Positions 24,557 through 35,010 of a DNA stretch of 64,000 bases are shown here, in pieces. Under the pieces are notes generated by a model. That model was given only the letters and a program-made list of their open reading frames with translations, searched no databases and was not told where the DNA came from. The position numbers were made by a program, and so were the translations under genes. Location of the stretch: assembly GCA_021234155.1 (NCBI GenBank), contig JAJEKV010000025.1, positions 12,875,654 to 12,939,653 of the forward strand, written 5' to 3'. The stretch is from Isoetes taiwanensis. Taxonomy: Eukaryota; Streptophyta; Lycopodiopsida; Isoetales; Isoetaceae. The first letter of the stretch is position 1. Every line of letters begins with the position of its first letter.

Positions 24557-24598
<42 letters not shown>
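24450..24598. repeat. (TA)n and (GA)n compound microsatellite
   Basis: About 75 bases of TA, then GATATATAGATATATAGAGAGA and a GA run. On the minus strand it lies between the 3' end of LINE C and the truncated 5' end of LINE B, so it is a (TC)n(TA)n boundary shared by both. Confidence 0.95.
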
Positions 24599-24602
<4 letters not shown>

Positions 24603-24786
24603 GTGTGTTTATTGTCCGTGAGACCATCGTGTCCTATAAGACATCAAAATTGCTTATACATCATCCATCTGATCAAATGAGCTCTCCATTAGAGCATCAT
24701 TGTCCTCTCTCTCCTCATCTTCATATAACTCTAACAATTGTTTGTAGTTTTTAACAGCTAACTCTCACTTTCCAGCTATATATCAA

Positions 24787-24910
24787 ATAGTTACATATAT
24801 TTTCCAATGGTAGCCTAAAGAAGGCATGTAATAAAATCCCCTGAGGTATAGTTACATATATTTTCCAATGGTAGCCTAAAGAAGGCATGTAATAAAATCC
24901 CCTGAGGTAT
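24787..24910. repeat. 62-bp tandem duplication inside LINE C
   Basis: AGTTACATATATTTTCCAAT through CCCCTGAGGTAT occurs twice back to back with no mismatch seen. It lies after the knuckle, in the last codons or the start of the 3' UTR. The identity of the two units points to a recent slip or an assembly duplication. Confidence 0.85.
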
Positions 24911-25594
24911 ATTATTCTTACGCCTCAAGTTTTGATATGCAGGGCACTTCAGTACAAAGTGTTCTTCATCCTCTATTTCATCATCACCACAAACCTTACA
25001 AGTGCGTCTACTTCTACGGAAATTACCCCATCTGCCCACCTCCACCCCCAGATGATGTGAACTCAAACGTAATCTGCATAGTAAATGTCGTTTAAAGTAA
25101 GTCATCTTACTCCCCAAATGTGGTGCAGCTTGAAGTTCAGGATTAATGATGGTCTTGTAAAACTTTCCTTTTGTACCTGCATCATGCCATAGAGTAGTAT
25201 AGATTTTTCCTTCCATCCATTCTCTCACTGCTTACTATCATCGTGGGATTTCATTTAATGACATCCCCATTTCTGCCATTTGTCGATATCACGCATACCA
25301 ACCCTTCATAGTACTCAGATCAATGCAAGCTTAGGCAACATTTGTGTGTCCATTTCACGTACTTTAATCGATATTTTAGAGTGCAATAAAGTGCTTCGCT
25401 TCTAATGGCCACATACTAGTTTCTTGCCAACATCATAGGATACCGAGTGCGCACCTTAACACCCAACTCACGCCAAAATAAACTTTTTTTTTATTTTCCC
25501 TACCCCTTCCACATATCAATTGATGCCCCTACCCCATGCTTCACATCCATATAGAATTACACCGCATGCATAGCATATCATAGAGCATCTTTTT

Positions 25595-26220
25595 TTAATT
25601 TTCAATCGTGATATTTGCCTTCCAACACTTCCTTTGCATTGCATAAAGGGCTTTAAGCCCAGCATTTGTCCTATGCTCCACAGATTTATTCCAGCCATAG
25701 TTATGATCAACTATCAAACCAAGATACCTATAGGTATCACAAATCTCAATTTGCTGCTCATTATAGTAAAATTGAAATTTGGGTGATCTCACACCAAATA
25801 CTAATATCTTAGTCTTATTCAAATTTACCTGCATACCTGTATTTTTGCAAAAGAGCGCGAGCGCATTGATATGTTGCTGCGTGTCTTTCACCGTTCTAGC
25901 AAATATCACAATATCATCTGCATAAAGCAACAATGAGAGTATATACCCAGCAATCGTGGTCCCTCTTCCACCTTGTGGTTGTAACCATCCCTCCAATTGA
26001 TCAACATATATTCCAAAAAGTGTTGGAGAAAGTGGACACCCCTGCTTGACCCCAATGTTACTAATGACCTCTTCAGAACATTCATTATATAACACCACAA
26101 CCTTCTCGTACAATGTGGCCACTGCATTCTTAATTCTAGAGGTACCCCAATGAACCCCATGTACTCCCAAATATTCCTCCTTCTAAGCATGTCAAATGCT
26201 TTAGTCAAATCTACGAACAA
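25595..26220 (-). pseudogene. LINE C reverse transcriptase palm and connection
   Basis: The frame 25595-26170 covers LYEKVVVLYNECSEEVISNI, VKQGCPLSPTLFGIYVDQLE, the YADD box and VNLNKTKILVFG to the thumb. The overlapping frame 25906-26220 holds FVDLTKAFDML, so one frameshift near 26130 separates the two catalytic regions. All three palm aspartates (FVD and YADD) are present. This is the best-preserved LINE RT in the window. Confidence 0.8.
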
Positions 26221-26781
26221 AGCAAAAAGCGGTTTTTTGGTCTTCTTAACACACTCAGTAATGGCTCTAATAGTAACTAAATGGTCTATGGTGGATCATT
26301 GAGGCTTAAAACAGGCTTGTCCGGTTGCCCTTACATTGTTTTCTTCAGCCCATGTACTTACTTTATGCTCTAATATTGTAGCAACGAGTTTAGCAAACAA
26401 ACTGCTTAATATAATCATCCGATAATTGTTCGGATCATGAACATTTCCACTTTTATGTATGGGTGTAACTCTATTAACCTGCCAGGAGGGAGGAAAACCA
26501 TTAACTAAAGCATCATTCAATATATTTGTAATAACCCTCTTCACAAGAACACCACCCACTTCACCATTTTCAAGAACTAAACCAAAAGCATCTTTTGCTT
26601 TCCCACATGAGAGCCTCTTTATACCATCTGTCACATCATCTTCAGTTCGCACCAATAGAGATCCTTTTCTTTGCAATCGGTCATCTAAGCCATCTATGTG
26701 ATACAATTTACGTACTTGTTGCATAAGCTGCTCTATATCCAACTTTTGGTCATGTTTCCTTTTATTTTTTATTTGTGTCCA

Positions 26782-28737
26782 TGTTGCCCCCAAAGGGCAA
26801 CATGCTACTTGTGATCCATGCATTCAAAACTAGGTCAACTTATCTTGGAATACTAGGTCAAAGTTTGGAAGATTCTTGGCAGTCAACATTGATATGGAGG
26901 TCAAAGGGTGTTCATTTCTCAAGTCAACAAGTGCTCAAGGTTCAAAACTCACATGAGATACTTTATTCAAGGTCAAAGTGCTTAGTCAAGAATATGCTCT
27001 AGAAGATTCTGGGTTAAAGAAGTTTGGAAGGCATTTTTTTGAAGATTGGAAGTTCAAAGTTTAGAAGATCCCATGGTATTTGGTTCCATCCCTTAGCCAT
27101 TTTTTTGCCTACCCCCATATCTTATTCTCACCTTCCATTTTGAATTTCCCTAGTCATTTTCCCCTCATACTCATATTCTTCTTTGCTCACCTTTTGCAAA
27201 TCATATTTTGCCTTGCCAAAAGTACCTTTCTTACCACATTTTGTTTTCCCCATGGATGTCTTACCCATTTCATACCCCTTTGCCTATTTTTTCATTCTTC
27301 ATATTGCACCCTACCACATACCCTTGGCCTAATCTTTTTTCACAAGCTTTTGTGCCTCCTTGTTCTTTACCATTATGTGTACCTATGCCACTCAAATATG
27401 TTCCATTAATATCCCATTTTCTACCCATCTAGAATATTCCCCAAAGAAACTAGGGTTGCCATAGACCCAAATGGGTTAAGACTCATAAATTATTTTTGTG
27501 GTACTCTTTATGGACCATGGCCTATCTTCCTAAAATTGATAAATACAAAGATATTCTTGGGATATACCTCAAGAAATACGGTCATCGTGATCGCCGATTT
27601 TCTGGAAAAATACCTTCAAGAACCCTAATTATGGAAACCTCGCCAATCAGGAATGGAATCATTGAACTCAAACCTATCTATTTCGCATTTCCCGCTCTTA
27701 AGCATCTCATCAAGCCTAAATTTAAGCCCCTAAAATGCCGGAACCGTTAAATCAAAACATATATATACCGGAAACAATAACAAAAGATTTTTGAAGGCCC
27801 GTAGTATTCAGATCATACATTGATCATTGCCGAAAGCAAGATCTCGACGATCCTTGAAGTTCTTGAGCTCTCACCGGATCTACAAGATTTAGTTGACATT
27901 ACTTTCAAATTACCTTATGACTTTTGATGATTATTTTCTTGCACTTGAAGCTATGAAGCATCCTTATCTGTTGTTATCTTGATATATCTACCTTCATATC
28001 AATCCAAATTGATCATGTCAAGTTGTTGAATTTGTCTCGATATTTTCCTTAGCAATTCTCACCACAAAAATTCTATAGAAAAATCTCTCGGGTGTTTTAG
28101 CCTCTTGGTCTCTGCCTCGCCACTCATCTTTGGGTGTTAAGAAAGCCAAAGGAGTTGAAATCATTCAAAAATACCAAGTGTAGCTCAAATTCAAAAAATT
28201 GCTCTCGGTTTGAGCAGTCTAGATTGTATTTTGCTAAATCCACAAAAAATACCTATACACCTCCAAATTAGTATTTGACTGCTTGCCTACCCCCAAAGAT
28301 CATTGCAATCTACCTACTTTGGAAATTCCCAAAAAAGTGATTGGCAACTCTAAATCTCAATTCCCCGACAATCGTTTTCTACATTTGACCTCTATTGACC
28401 AAAATTTGACCTCACTTTGAGCTCGAATAACTCACAGATTGAGTCTCCTGACTTGGTCGAGGCTTTGGCTGCTCGGTTACCTACAACTTTTTTTTTGACC
28501 AAGTCTACAAAGATCCCACTCAAAACATCTATCCGCTTCCCAACACTACAATTGTTTTGGCAAAGGTACCATTTTTTGAAAATGGGAAAGGTATAGAACT
28601 TCGGACTTTTGAACTTATCTTTGGAATTTTCTTGCATAGACTGATCACCTTAAGTGATCTGAGGTCCTAACCCCAATTTGAGTGAAAACTTGAATTGATT
28701 CTTGTGGTTGACCTATAAGCCGTGTTTAGGGTCAACA
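26782..28737 (+). repeat. 5' LTR of the gypsy element
   Basis: It starts TGTTGCCCCCAAAGGGCAAC, itself a small hairpin, and ends GTTTAGGGTCAACA. Length 1956 bases versus 1948 for its partner. The two match over their full length; differences are mostly one- to few-base indels in homopolymers and near CG dinucleotides. Confidence 0.95.
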
Positions 28738-28979
28738 TTTTGAGGTCCTACCGAGATCTTCCCCGATCTCTCAACTCATGGCTCCAAAGCAAAAAATTTC
28801 TAGCGAAGCGAACCATTGGAAGATGTTGATGTATCGATCATTGCAGAGAAAGGCCAATTGCCTCCAAGTTTCTCCACTAGCTTACCCGTAACATGCCATA
28901 TCGGTTTGAGTTGAATGTCCCCGTTCCTTTGCCTACCTTTTGATTCCAAAGATGAGTGCTAACCATTTTTGAGAATATT

Positions 28980-29480
28980 TGAAGACTATTGCAGGGATTA
29001 TGGTTTCAAGAAAGGGTGCAAGCTTTAAATTTGAAAAATGTTTCAAAGATGAGAGTGAAGCCGGTGCTTGGTTAACTTATGAGAAGTTAATGGGTACTAC
29101 CTCATGGGATGAACTCGTTAAGAAATTTCTCGACAGTTTGGTAAGTTAGTCGCCCCCAAAGATTTGGTTAATGAATTGCAAAGCTTTTTCTATACATGCA
29201 GGGGAGAGTGTGAATCAAGATAAAGAAAGATTCAAAGACATTCATGAGCAGTGTCAAAGAGCAATGTGTCACGATTCCCACACTTTTTTTAGTAACTCGC
29301 CATCAATGGTCTGAAAGAAGACCGGATATCCAAAGGAAATTGCTTAAGGTCCAAGTCTGCTGAAGGATTTGATTCCATATACAAAGTCTTTGCCAAAACC
29401 ACCGATCCGACTCAAATGCTCTCTACTTTGCCCGATAAGCACCATATCTCCCCACCATGGCCATGATCCTTTTTACCCCG
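28980..29480 (+). pseudogene. Gypsy gag core, frameshifted
   Basis: Plus-strand frames give KGASFKFEKCFKDESEAGAW, LTYEKLMGTTSWDELVKKFL, AGESVNQDKERFKDIHEQCQ and INGLKEDRISKGNCLRS. Their W-x-L-V-x-K-F and 'GESV...F' spacing is typical of the retrotransposon gag family that builds the cytoplasmic particle. Frame changes occur near 29150 and 29290. Confidence 0.7.
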
Positions 29481-29685
29481 ATGTTACTTGATGCACATTA
29501 TGACCATCACCCTTCCATTCCAAAGTATGCAATACGTAAAGAAAAGAAGAAATCTAAGGAGGAGGAAGCTAGTTCTCAAGTTGCAGAGGTTAAATCGCAC
29601 CTATCTAAGGTTATCGAGGCTTTAGCGAGTTAACCAAACAACTAGTTGAGCTCAAAACTGCAAGAACAGTAAAACTTACCCTGAA

Positions 29686-29829
29686 TGTGTCCATTGTAAT
29701 AGGAATACTCATCCATCAGAAATTTGCTATTGGCAAGTGTGTCCTAAATGTAATAGGAAAGGCCACTTTGGGAAAGAATGTCCTATTTGTTCTTTCTGCA
29801 AAGAAGTTGGTCATACCGATGTTAAATGT
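29686..29829 (+). pseudogene. Gag nucleocapsid with three tandem CCHC knuckles
   Basis: One open frame encodes CVHCNRNTHPSEIC, CPKCNRKGHFGKEC and CSFCKEVGHTDVKC in succession. Each has C-x2-C-x4-H-x4-C spacing. A lysine-rich tail follows (AKQNKKKGQN). These knuckles would bind element RNA in the particle. Most plant gypsy gags carry one or two. Confidence 0.85.
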
Positions 29830-30324
29830 GTCGTTAAAGAATACTTTGCCAAACAGAACAAGAAAAAAGGTCAGAACCTAAACCTTCGGAGGTTTATTGA
29901 ACCAAGCACTTCCATAAGGTTTATTCAAAGCTAGGACGCCCCCAAGACCTGAAAGAAGTTATGATAGTGCAAACCGTAAGAATGAATGAAGTCAATACAC
30001 ATGCCGAATCGAGTAGGCATCCCACAAACCAGATCTCCCTCACCTACAATGGAAGTACCGCCAAGTGATAGCTCCACCTCCTCAAAGAAAAGTTTGGTAA
30101 GAAAGACCAAGACCTTGATGAAGTGGATATCTTGCTCAAAAAACTCTAAGGTAAGCATGGATCTTTTCACATTGTTAAAGATTGCACCCACCACAGGGAA
30201 GAGAGTGCTTGAAGAAACTAGTGGTGAACAATTAAATGCTTGTATAAACTTTTACCGATGCCACTGATCTTGTTCTAGCACGAATGAAAAAGACCCCAGA
30301 GCATTTACATGTTCAAATGCTTAG

Positions 30325-30640
30325 GAGGTTTTACTTTTTCCAATGTATTACTTGATGGGGATCTCCCTAAACATCATGCCATATCACATTATGAAGAAGT
30401 GTGGTTTCGAGGTGGACAAGAGAGCTTCTATATTACTAAGATCTTTTTATAATGCTAAAATCTCTCCTATTGGTGTGGTGACTAAAGTGCCTGTTAATAC
30501 GTATGGCATAACTCAGAAATGCTAACTTTATTGTGGTGGCTTTTGAAGATATAGGAGATGAATCTGATATCTATGACCTACTTTTAGGAGAAGATGGCTA
30601 GCTATCGTGGATGCTAGGCCGTCCTGTCTCAAGGGAGATG
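30325..30640 (+). pseudogene. Gypsy aspartic protease, frameshifted
   Basis: About 30336 reads NVLLDG, then in another frame SLNIMPYHIMKKCGFEVDKR, together the 'LLDGGSSLNIMP' active-site region of plant gypsy retropepsins with the catalytic D. Downstream LLRSFYNAKISPIGVVTKVP and, near 30585, YDLLLG then WLAIVDARPSCLKG match the flap and LLGRxW regions. At least two frameshifts. It would cleave the gag-pol polyprotein. Confidence 0.7.
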
Positions 30641-30839
30641 TACCATCTCCAATGGCTCCCAACTGCTACTATTTACAACCAAGAAGGCTCCTATGACTCC
30701 AAAGAAGAGGTAAACTTTATTAAAGAAATGCTAATTGAGGAGCCTTTGGGATCTTACAGTTAAAAAACTACCAAACCAAGGAAATATGAAATGGTTCCCC
30801 TTATTATGGAGTGTGCACTTCCCAAAGAAACAAGGACCA

Positions 30840-31209
30840 ACAGGTTTTCTATGGTTTGATGGAGGTATCTCCAAAAAACTAAATGTTGCATCATCTGCTG
30901 CTATTTTGAAAGATTCTTCTCATAAACTCTTAGCTAAAGTAGGGAGAATTTTTCCTCAAGTCACTTCTAATGTGGCAGAATACAAAGCTTTGATTGCGTG
31001 TCTTCAAGAAGTTAAAGCTATGGATATTGCCAATATCCATATTTATGGTGACTCACAAATTAATTTGCGCAAGTTTCAGAGATTATCAAACAAAGAATGC
31101 AGATATGGAGCTTTTGAAAAATCGTGCAATGGGAGTGCTCTCAAGTTTTGCTTCATGGAGGATCACTCATATTCCAAGAGAAAAGAATTTTGAGGCTGAT
31201 GCCCCGTAG
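30840..31209 (+). pseudogene. RNase H domain placed upstream of the RT
   Basis: Frame 30735-31193 reads FLWFDGGISKKLNVASSAAI, NVAEYKALIACLQEVKAMDI, IHIYGDSQ; after a frameshift near 31050 the other frame (30994-31209) reads ICASFRDYQTKNADMELLKN and ITHIPREKNFEADAP. The four acidic positions of a type-I RNase H (D in FDGG, E in AEYKAL, D in YGDSQ, D in EADA) are all there. The form is archaeal/plant-like rather than the Ty3-type one, which is found after the RT at about 32400-32560. This extra domain lies between protease and RT. Confidence 0.8.
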
Positions 31210-31599
31210 GGAAACTCTCATGTCACATTTGACTGAGGGGGCTATTCCCGAAGATGACCTTGATGACAATGAAGTAAAAGCACTTTGTCCTATTTTGACC
31301 ATTGATGCATCAGAAAAGAAGGAGACCTAAGAGATTATGATCACAAAAAATGGTAATGCCTAGAACTCGCTTTGTTGGAGATTTGATTGAATATCAAAAA
31401 AAGGGAGAGCATACAAATGTTTTTTGAAGAAAGAAAAGATGTATTTGCCCGACTATTCGTAATTATCGTATCAAAACCGAGGTATGCCAATTTGAAATTA
31501 AAATCAAGGAAGGTTGTAAACCTGCTTTTCAAAAAATTAAGGAGGATTAATGCTTCACTTATGGGGCTAATCAAGGATGAATTGAATAAGATGTTAGAT

Positions 31600-32560
31600 G
31601 CAGTGTGATTATTGAAATTATTAATCCCTATGGGTATCTTGCATTGTTCCTCAGAGAGAAGAAAAGTGGTGCTTTAAGAATTTGCATTGATTATCGAGAT
31701 CTCAACAAAGCTACCATCAAGGATTGTTACCCCTTGCCTTTTCTAGAAGAGATCCTATATGCCAGAAAGGTAAGGAAGTGTATTCATTTTTGGATGGATT
31801 CTCGGTTCAACCAGATCAGCATCAAAGAAGAAGACCAGCCAAAGACTTCCTTTATCACTCCCCTCGGTACATATGCTATGAAAAGAATGCCTTTGGTTTG
31901 ATGAATGCTCCAGCCACCTTCCAAAGGGCAATGGATGTTATTTTCAAATCAATGTCCTCAAGAGTTTAGGGTGTATTTAGATGACCTTTGCTTAGGCTCT
32001 AGTCCATCTAATCATGTGGAGCTACTTGCAAGAATTTGTTCTTTATGCAGAGCTCAGAGTCAATCTAAATCCAAAGAAATGCATCTTTTTGCATCAAAAG
32101 GACAACTCTTAGGGCATGAAGTATCCAGCCAAGGCATTCAAAGTTGCTCAAAACAAGATTGAAGCCCCTCAAAAAATTAGCACCTCCCAAGAATCTAAAA
32201 AACAGTCAAAAGTTTTGTTGGTATGACAAGTTTTCTCGTAATGTATATTCCTAATTTTGCTCATATTTTGAGCCCTATTTCTAGATTGACAAGGGTAGGC
32301 AAGTTCTCCAAGTCCGAGAGTAAGCACATACCCATCACATTGACTTGAGAATGCCAAGAAGCTTTTGACTTTCTCATTCAATCCATATGTGAAGCCACAC
32401 TTTTGAGGAAACCAGATTTGAATATACCATTTGAAGTTTATATTACTGTTACTAAAAAGCTATAGGGTTAGCCATTTTAGGTGAAAAGCACACCATAGTG
32501 TTTGCAAGTAAACAATGGTCTCGCTCTAGAGGAGAGATACACTAGAATAGAAAAAGTGTC
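31600..32560 (+). pseudogene. Gypsy reverse transcriptase and Ty3-type RNase H
   Basis: YLALFLREKKSGALRICIDY, RDLNKATIKDCYPLPFLEEI, FWMDSRFNQISIKEEDQPKT, FGLMNAPATFQRAMDVIF, then VYLDDLCLGSSPSNHVELLA in a new frame give RT motifs with the Y-L-D-D active site near 31978. GQLLGHEVSSQGIQ follows. The connection and RNase H region (32170-32560) is broken but shows FEVYITVTKKAI-like sequence and VFASKQWSRS. Frameshifts near 31905 and 31960 and several after 32160. Confidence 0.8.
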
Positions 32561-32828
32561 ACTGCCCCCATGTTTCTTATCAATAGGCAGGTGACACTTG
32601 CTCCTGAAAAAGTCAAGTTCAAGTCTACATGAAGCAAAATCCAATGGGTCTACTATTTGGTAAGGCAAACAATAAGCCAAAAATCCAAAGGTGGGCTTGT
32701 AAGTTGCAAAGTTATGATATTTCAAAAAGAATTACATTTGGTACTAAGTCCTAGCCTTTATTTGCCTTATATATTTTTTTGACCATGAGGATGAGTTGAT
32801 ATCACTGATACTTCACTTGTAGTAGCTC

Positions 32829-34070
32829 GTGGTAGAGTTAATTCCAGAAGATCAAGCTGATGGTGGGTGGCAACAACCTATCAGAGACTTCTTACAACAT
32901 GGAGTTATCTCTCCAAATCTCACCTCAAACCAAAAAAGGAGACTCAAGGATAAATGCAGACAATTCAAGATGATAGACAATGTTTTGTGCAAAGTCAACC
33001 GAGATGGAGTCTTGTTGAGATGTGTGAGTGAAAGTGAGTCCGCCTCTAATCATCGGGGAAATGCACAAAGGTATTTGTGGAGGGCATTTTGCCGGTGATA
33101 CTACAAAGAAAAAGATTCTCGTGTCCGATATTATTGGCCTACTGTTTTTAAAGATTGTTATGATATTATCAAGACTTGCCATCAATGCCAAATCTTTAGC
33201 AAAAGAATTTTACTTCCAGCTGCCCTCAATCCCATCATATCTCCAGGGCCCTTTCAAATTTGGGGATTAGACTATATTGGCCCTATTAATCCTTCCTCTG
33301 CAGGTCAACATCAGCATATCATTGTGGCCACAGATTATTTTACTAAATGGGCAGAAGCTATACCCTTGAGACAGGCTAATGCTGCCACAACTGCAAGATT
33401 TTTACATGAGTATGTTTGTTCCAGGTTTGGTATTCCCTTCGCTTTGCATTCGAGATAGGGGCACGCCTTTGTTAATGAAGTTATTACTAACCTGATGGAC
33501 ATCTTGAAGGTCAAGCATACCAAGAGCTCCTCATACTATCCCCAAGGTAATGGACAAGCTGAAGCCACTAACAAAGTGTTGAAAAATATCTTGCAGAAGA
33601 CAGTTGAGATCAACAAGAGAGATTGGCATGTCAAAATAGTGGATGCACTTTGGGCTTATAGAGTCACTATCAAGACAGCTACAAATCATACACCCTTCAA
33701 CCTGGTTTATGGCATAGAGGCGCCTTACCAAAGGAACTTGAGTTGCCCTCCCCGAGGTTAGCTTATAAATTATGTTTACCTTTTGAACATGCCCCGCAAG
33801 AGATTGGATGCTTTGGTGCACCTAGATGAGTATAGATGGAGGCCGAGAATACCAATTTGCTGAAAAAAAGCCAAGGATCCGGGTTGCATTCAAGGCTGCA
33901 CACAAAAAATACAAGGCACTTTTTAAGCAAGGAGAGCTTGTTCTCAAAATGGAACAAGTCAAAGGAAGACTCAAATGGCAAATTTGACAATATTTGGGAA
34001 GGACCATTTGTAGTAATCGAACCCTGCAGGTACTAACTCTTATTGGCTAAGAAGTTGCCTCAGAATGCCC
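32829..34070 (+). pseudogene. Gypsy integrase, frameshifted
   Basis: GEMHKGICGGHFAGDTTKKK and later CHQCQ-type sequence (33040-33200) form the H2C2 zinc finger. GLDYIGPINPSSAG (near 33265) has the first catalytic D. The second D lies in the DRGTP stretch near 33455, where a frameshift and stop occur. YYPQGNGQAEATNKVLKNIL (near 33540) has the catalytic E. NHTPFNLVYGIEAPY follows, then a basic C-terminal domain with FDNIWEGPFVVIEPCRY (near 34000). It would insert the cDNA with a 5-bp stagger, in agreement with the GTCCA duplication. Confidence 0.85.
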
Positions 34071-34089
34071 CCGCCAAATCCAATCAATA

Positions 34090-35010
34090 TCTTGCACCCG
34101 AAGAAGGGTATTGGGACCAAAGATGCTTGCTTGTCCCTATTCTCTCTATAAAAAAGTTTGAAGATTTATTGTAGGTTTCAAGTAGTTAAATCAGCTTAGA
34201 TCTTTAAGCACACTATTTCAAAGATAGAATAGTCTTGACTTTTGAGCACTTTACTCTAATAGAATTGGTTTCATGTTTTTAGGTTGATTTGACCGTAAAG
34301 CAATACAGTGATCTCAAGAACAGGGTTGATACTAATAACTACCAAGTGTCATTTGCGGAGCATTCTTTCTTCCATTTTTATTCACCTGCCTTAAAACATT
34401 CCTACCATCCATCCAATCCCCTATTCTTGTTTTCCATACCCTAGCAAAGACTCTGCAAAATCACCTTCACCATCATAGCAGAGTTGCAAGGTTTTGAGAC
34501 TAATTGGTTTATGTGTTTCCATGACAGGTGCACTCTTCCTCCATGTTTTTCATCTGTCATAAGTGGCCCTACCTTCCATCTAAACTCCTCATTCTTGTTC
34601 TCATTCCCTACAGAAGAAAAGCACTCTGCAATTCATCTTTACCATCATAGCAGAGTTGCACTTGTTGAAGATCAAGAGGGATACACACATTTTCTTGTTT
34701 TGGCGAAGTTTCAAACACGTACACTCATTTCATCTCCATTTCATTATCATCTTGTCATATTCACATTCACTTCTATCTCTTCTCACTCACCATATTCCAT
34801 TCACCATCACTCCATCATCACCTTGTCATTTTCACATCCATTTTTGCCTCCTCTCACTCACCATATCCCACCTACATCATTTCACCATCACCAACATTTG
34901 CACTTTTACTCTATCACAGACACTTTGGTACAAAGTTGAAGACCCCTCTACTTATTCACTTTTGACATTATATGGCTGAGGGGACCAGCCTTTTTCTTTG
35001 TTTTATTAGA
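34090..35010. other. Gypsy 3' untranslated region
   Basis: Pyrimidine-rich sequence with CATCACC/CATTTTCAC phrases between the integrase and the 3' LTR. Two related blocks (about 34380-34500 and 34550-34660) share 'CATCCATC..AATCCCC/AAACTCC..TTCTTGTT' and 'CACCATCATAGCAGAGTTGCA', an imperfect duplication. No second ORF is seen. Confidence 0.6.

Larger units (their letters stand above)
24599..26776 (-). mobile_element. LINE C, 3' part (RT, CCHC knuckle, 3' UTR)
   Basis: Minus strand: fingers (NRVTPIHKSGNVHDPNNYRM at about 26470-26400), FVDLTKAFDMLRRRNIW (26220-26170), VKQGCPLSPTLFGIYVDQLE, catalytic LLYADDIVIFA near 25920, thumb ILYGCEAWG near 25540, and the knuckle CKVCGDDEIEDEEHFVLKCP near 25000. 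The 3' UTR resembles LINE B ('GATGGTCTCA..GACA' phrase) and ends at the GA tract. A 62-bp tandem duplication sits at 24787-24910. The 5' part of the same copy lies beyond the inserted gypsy element, at 36964-37682. Confidence 0.88.

Noticed and set aside
26782-26804. CRISPR-like or terminator hairpin at the LTR start
   Set aside because: The hairpin TTGCCC/GGGCAA is just the LTR terminus and is present identically at the other LTR. No spaced repeat array exists anywhere in the window.
34484-34979. Two 100-150 codon frames before the gypsy 3' LTR
   Set aside because: Low-complexity histidine/serine/proline/phenylalanine text from a CATCACC-rich untranslated region; no domain and no partner in other frames.
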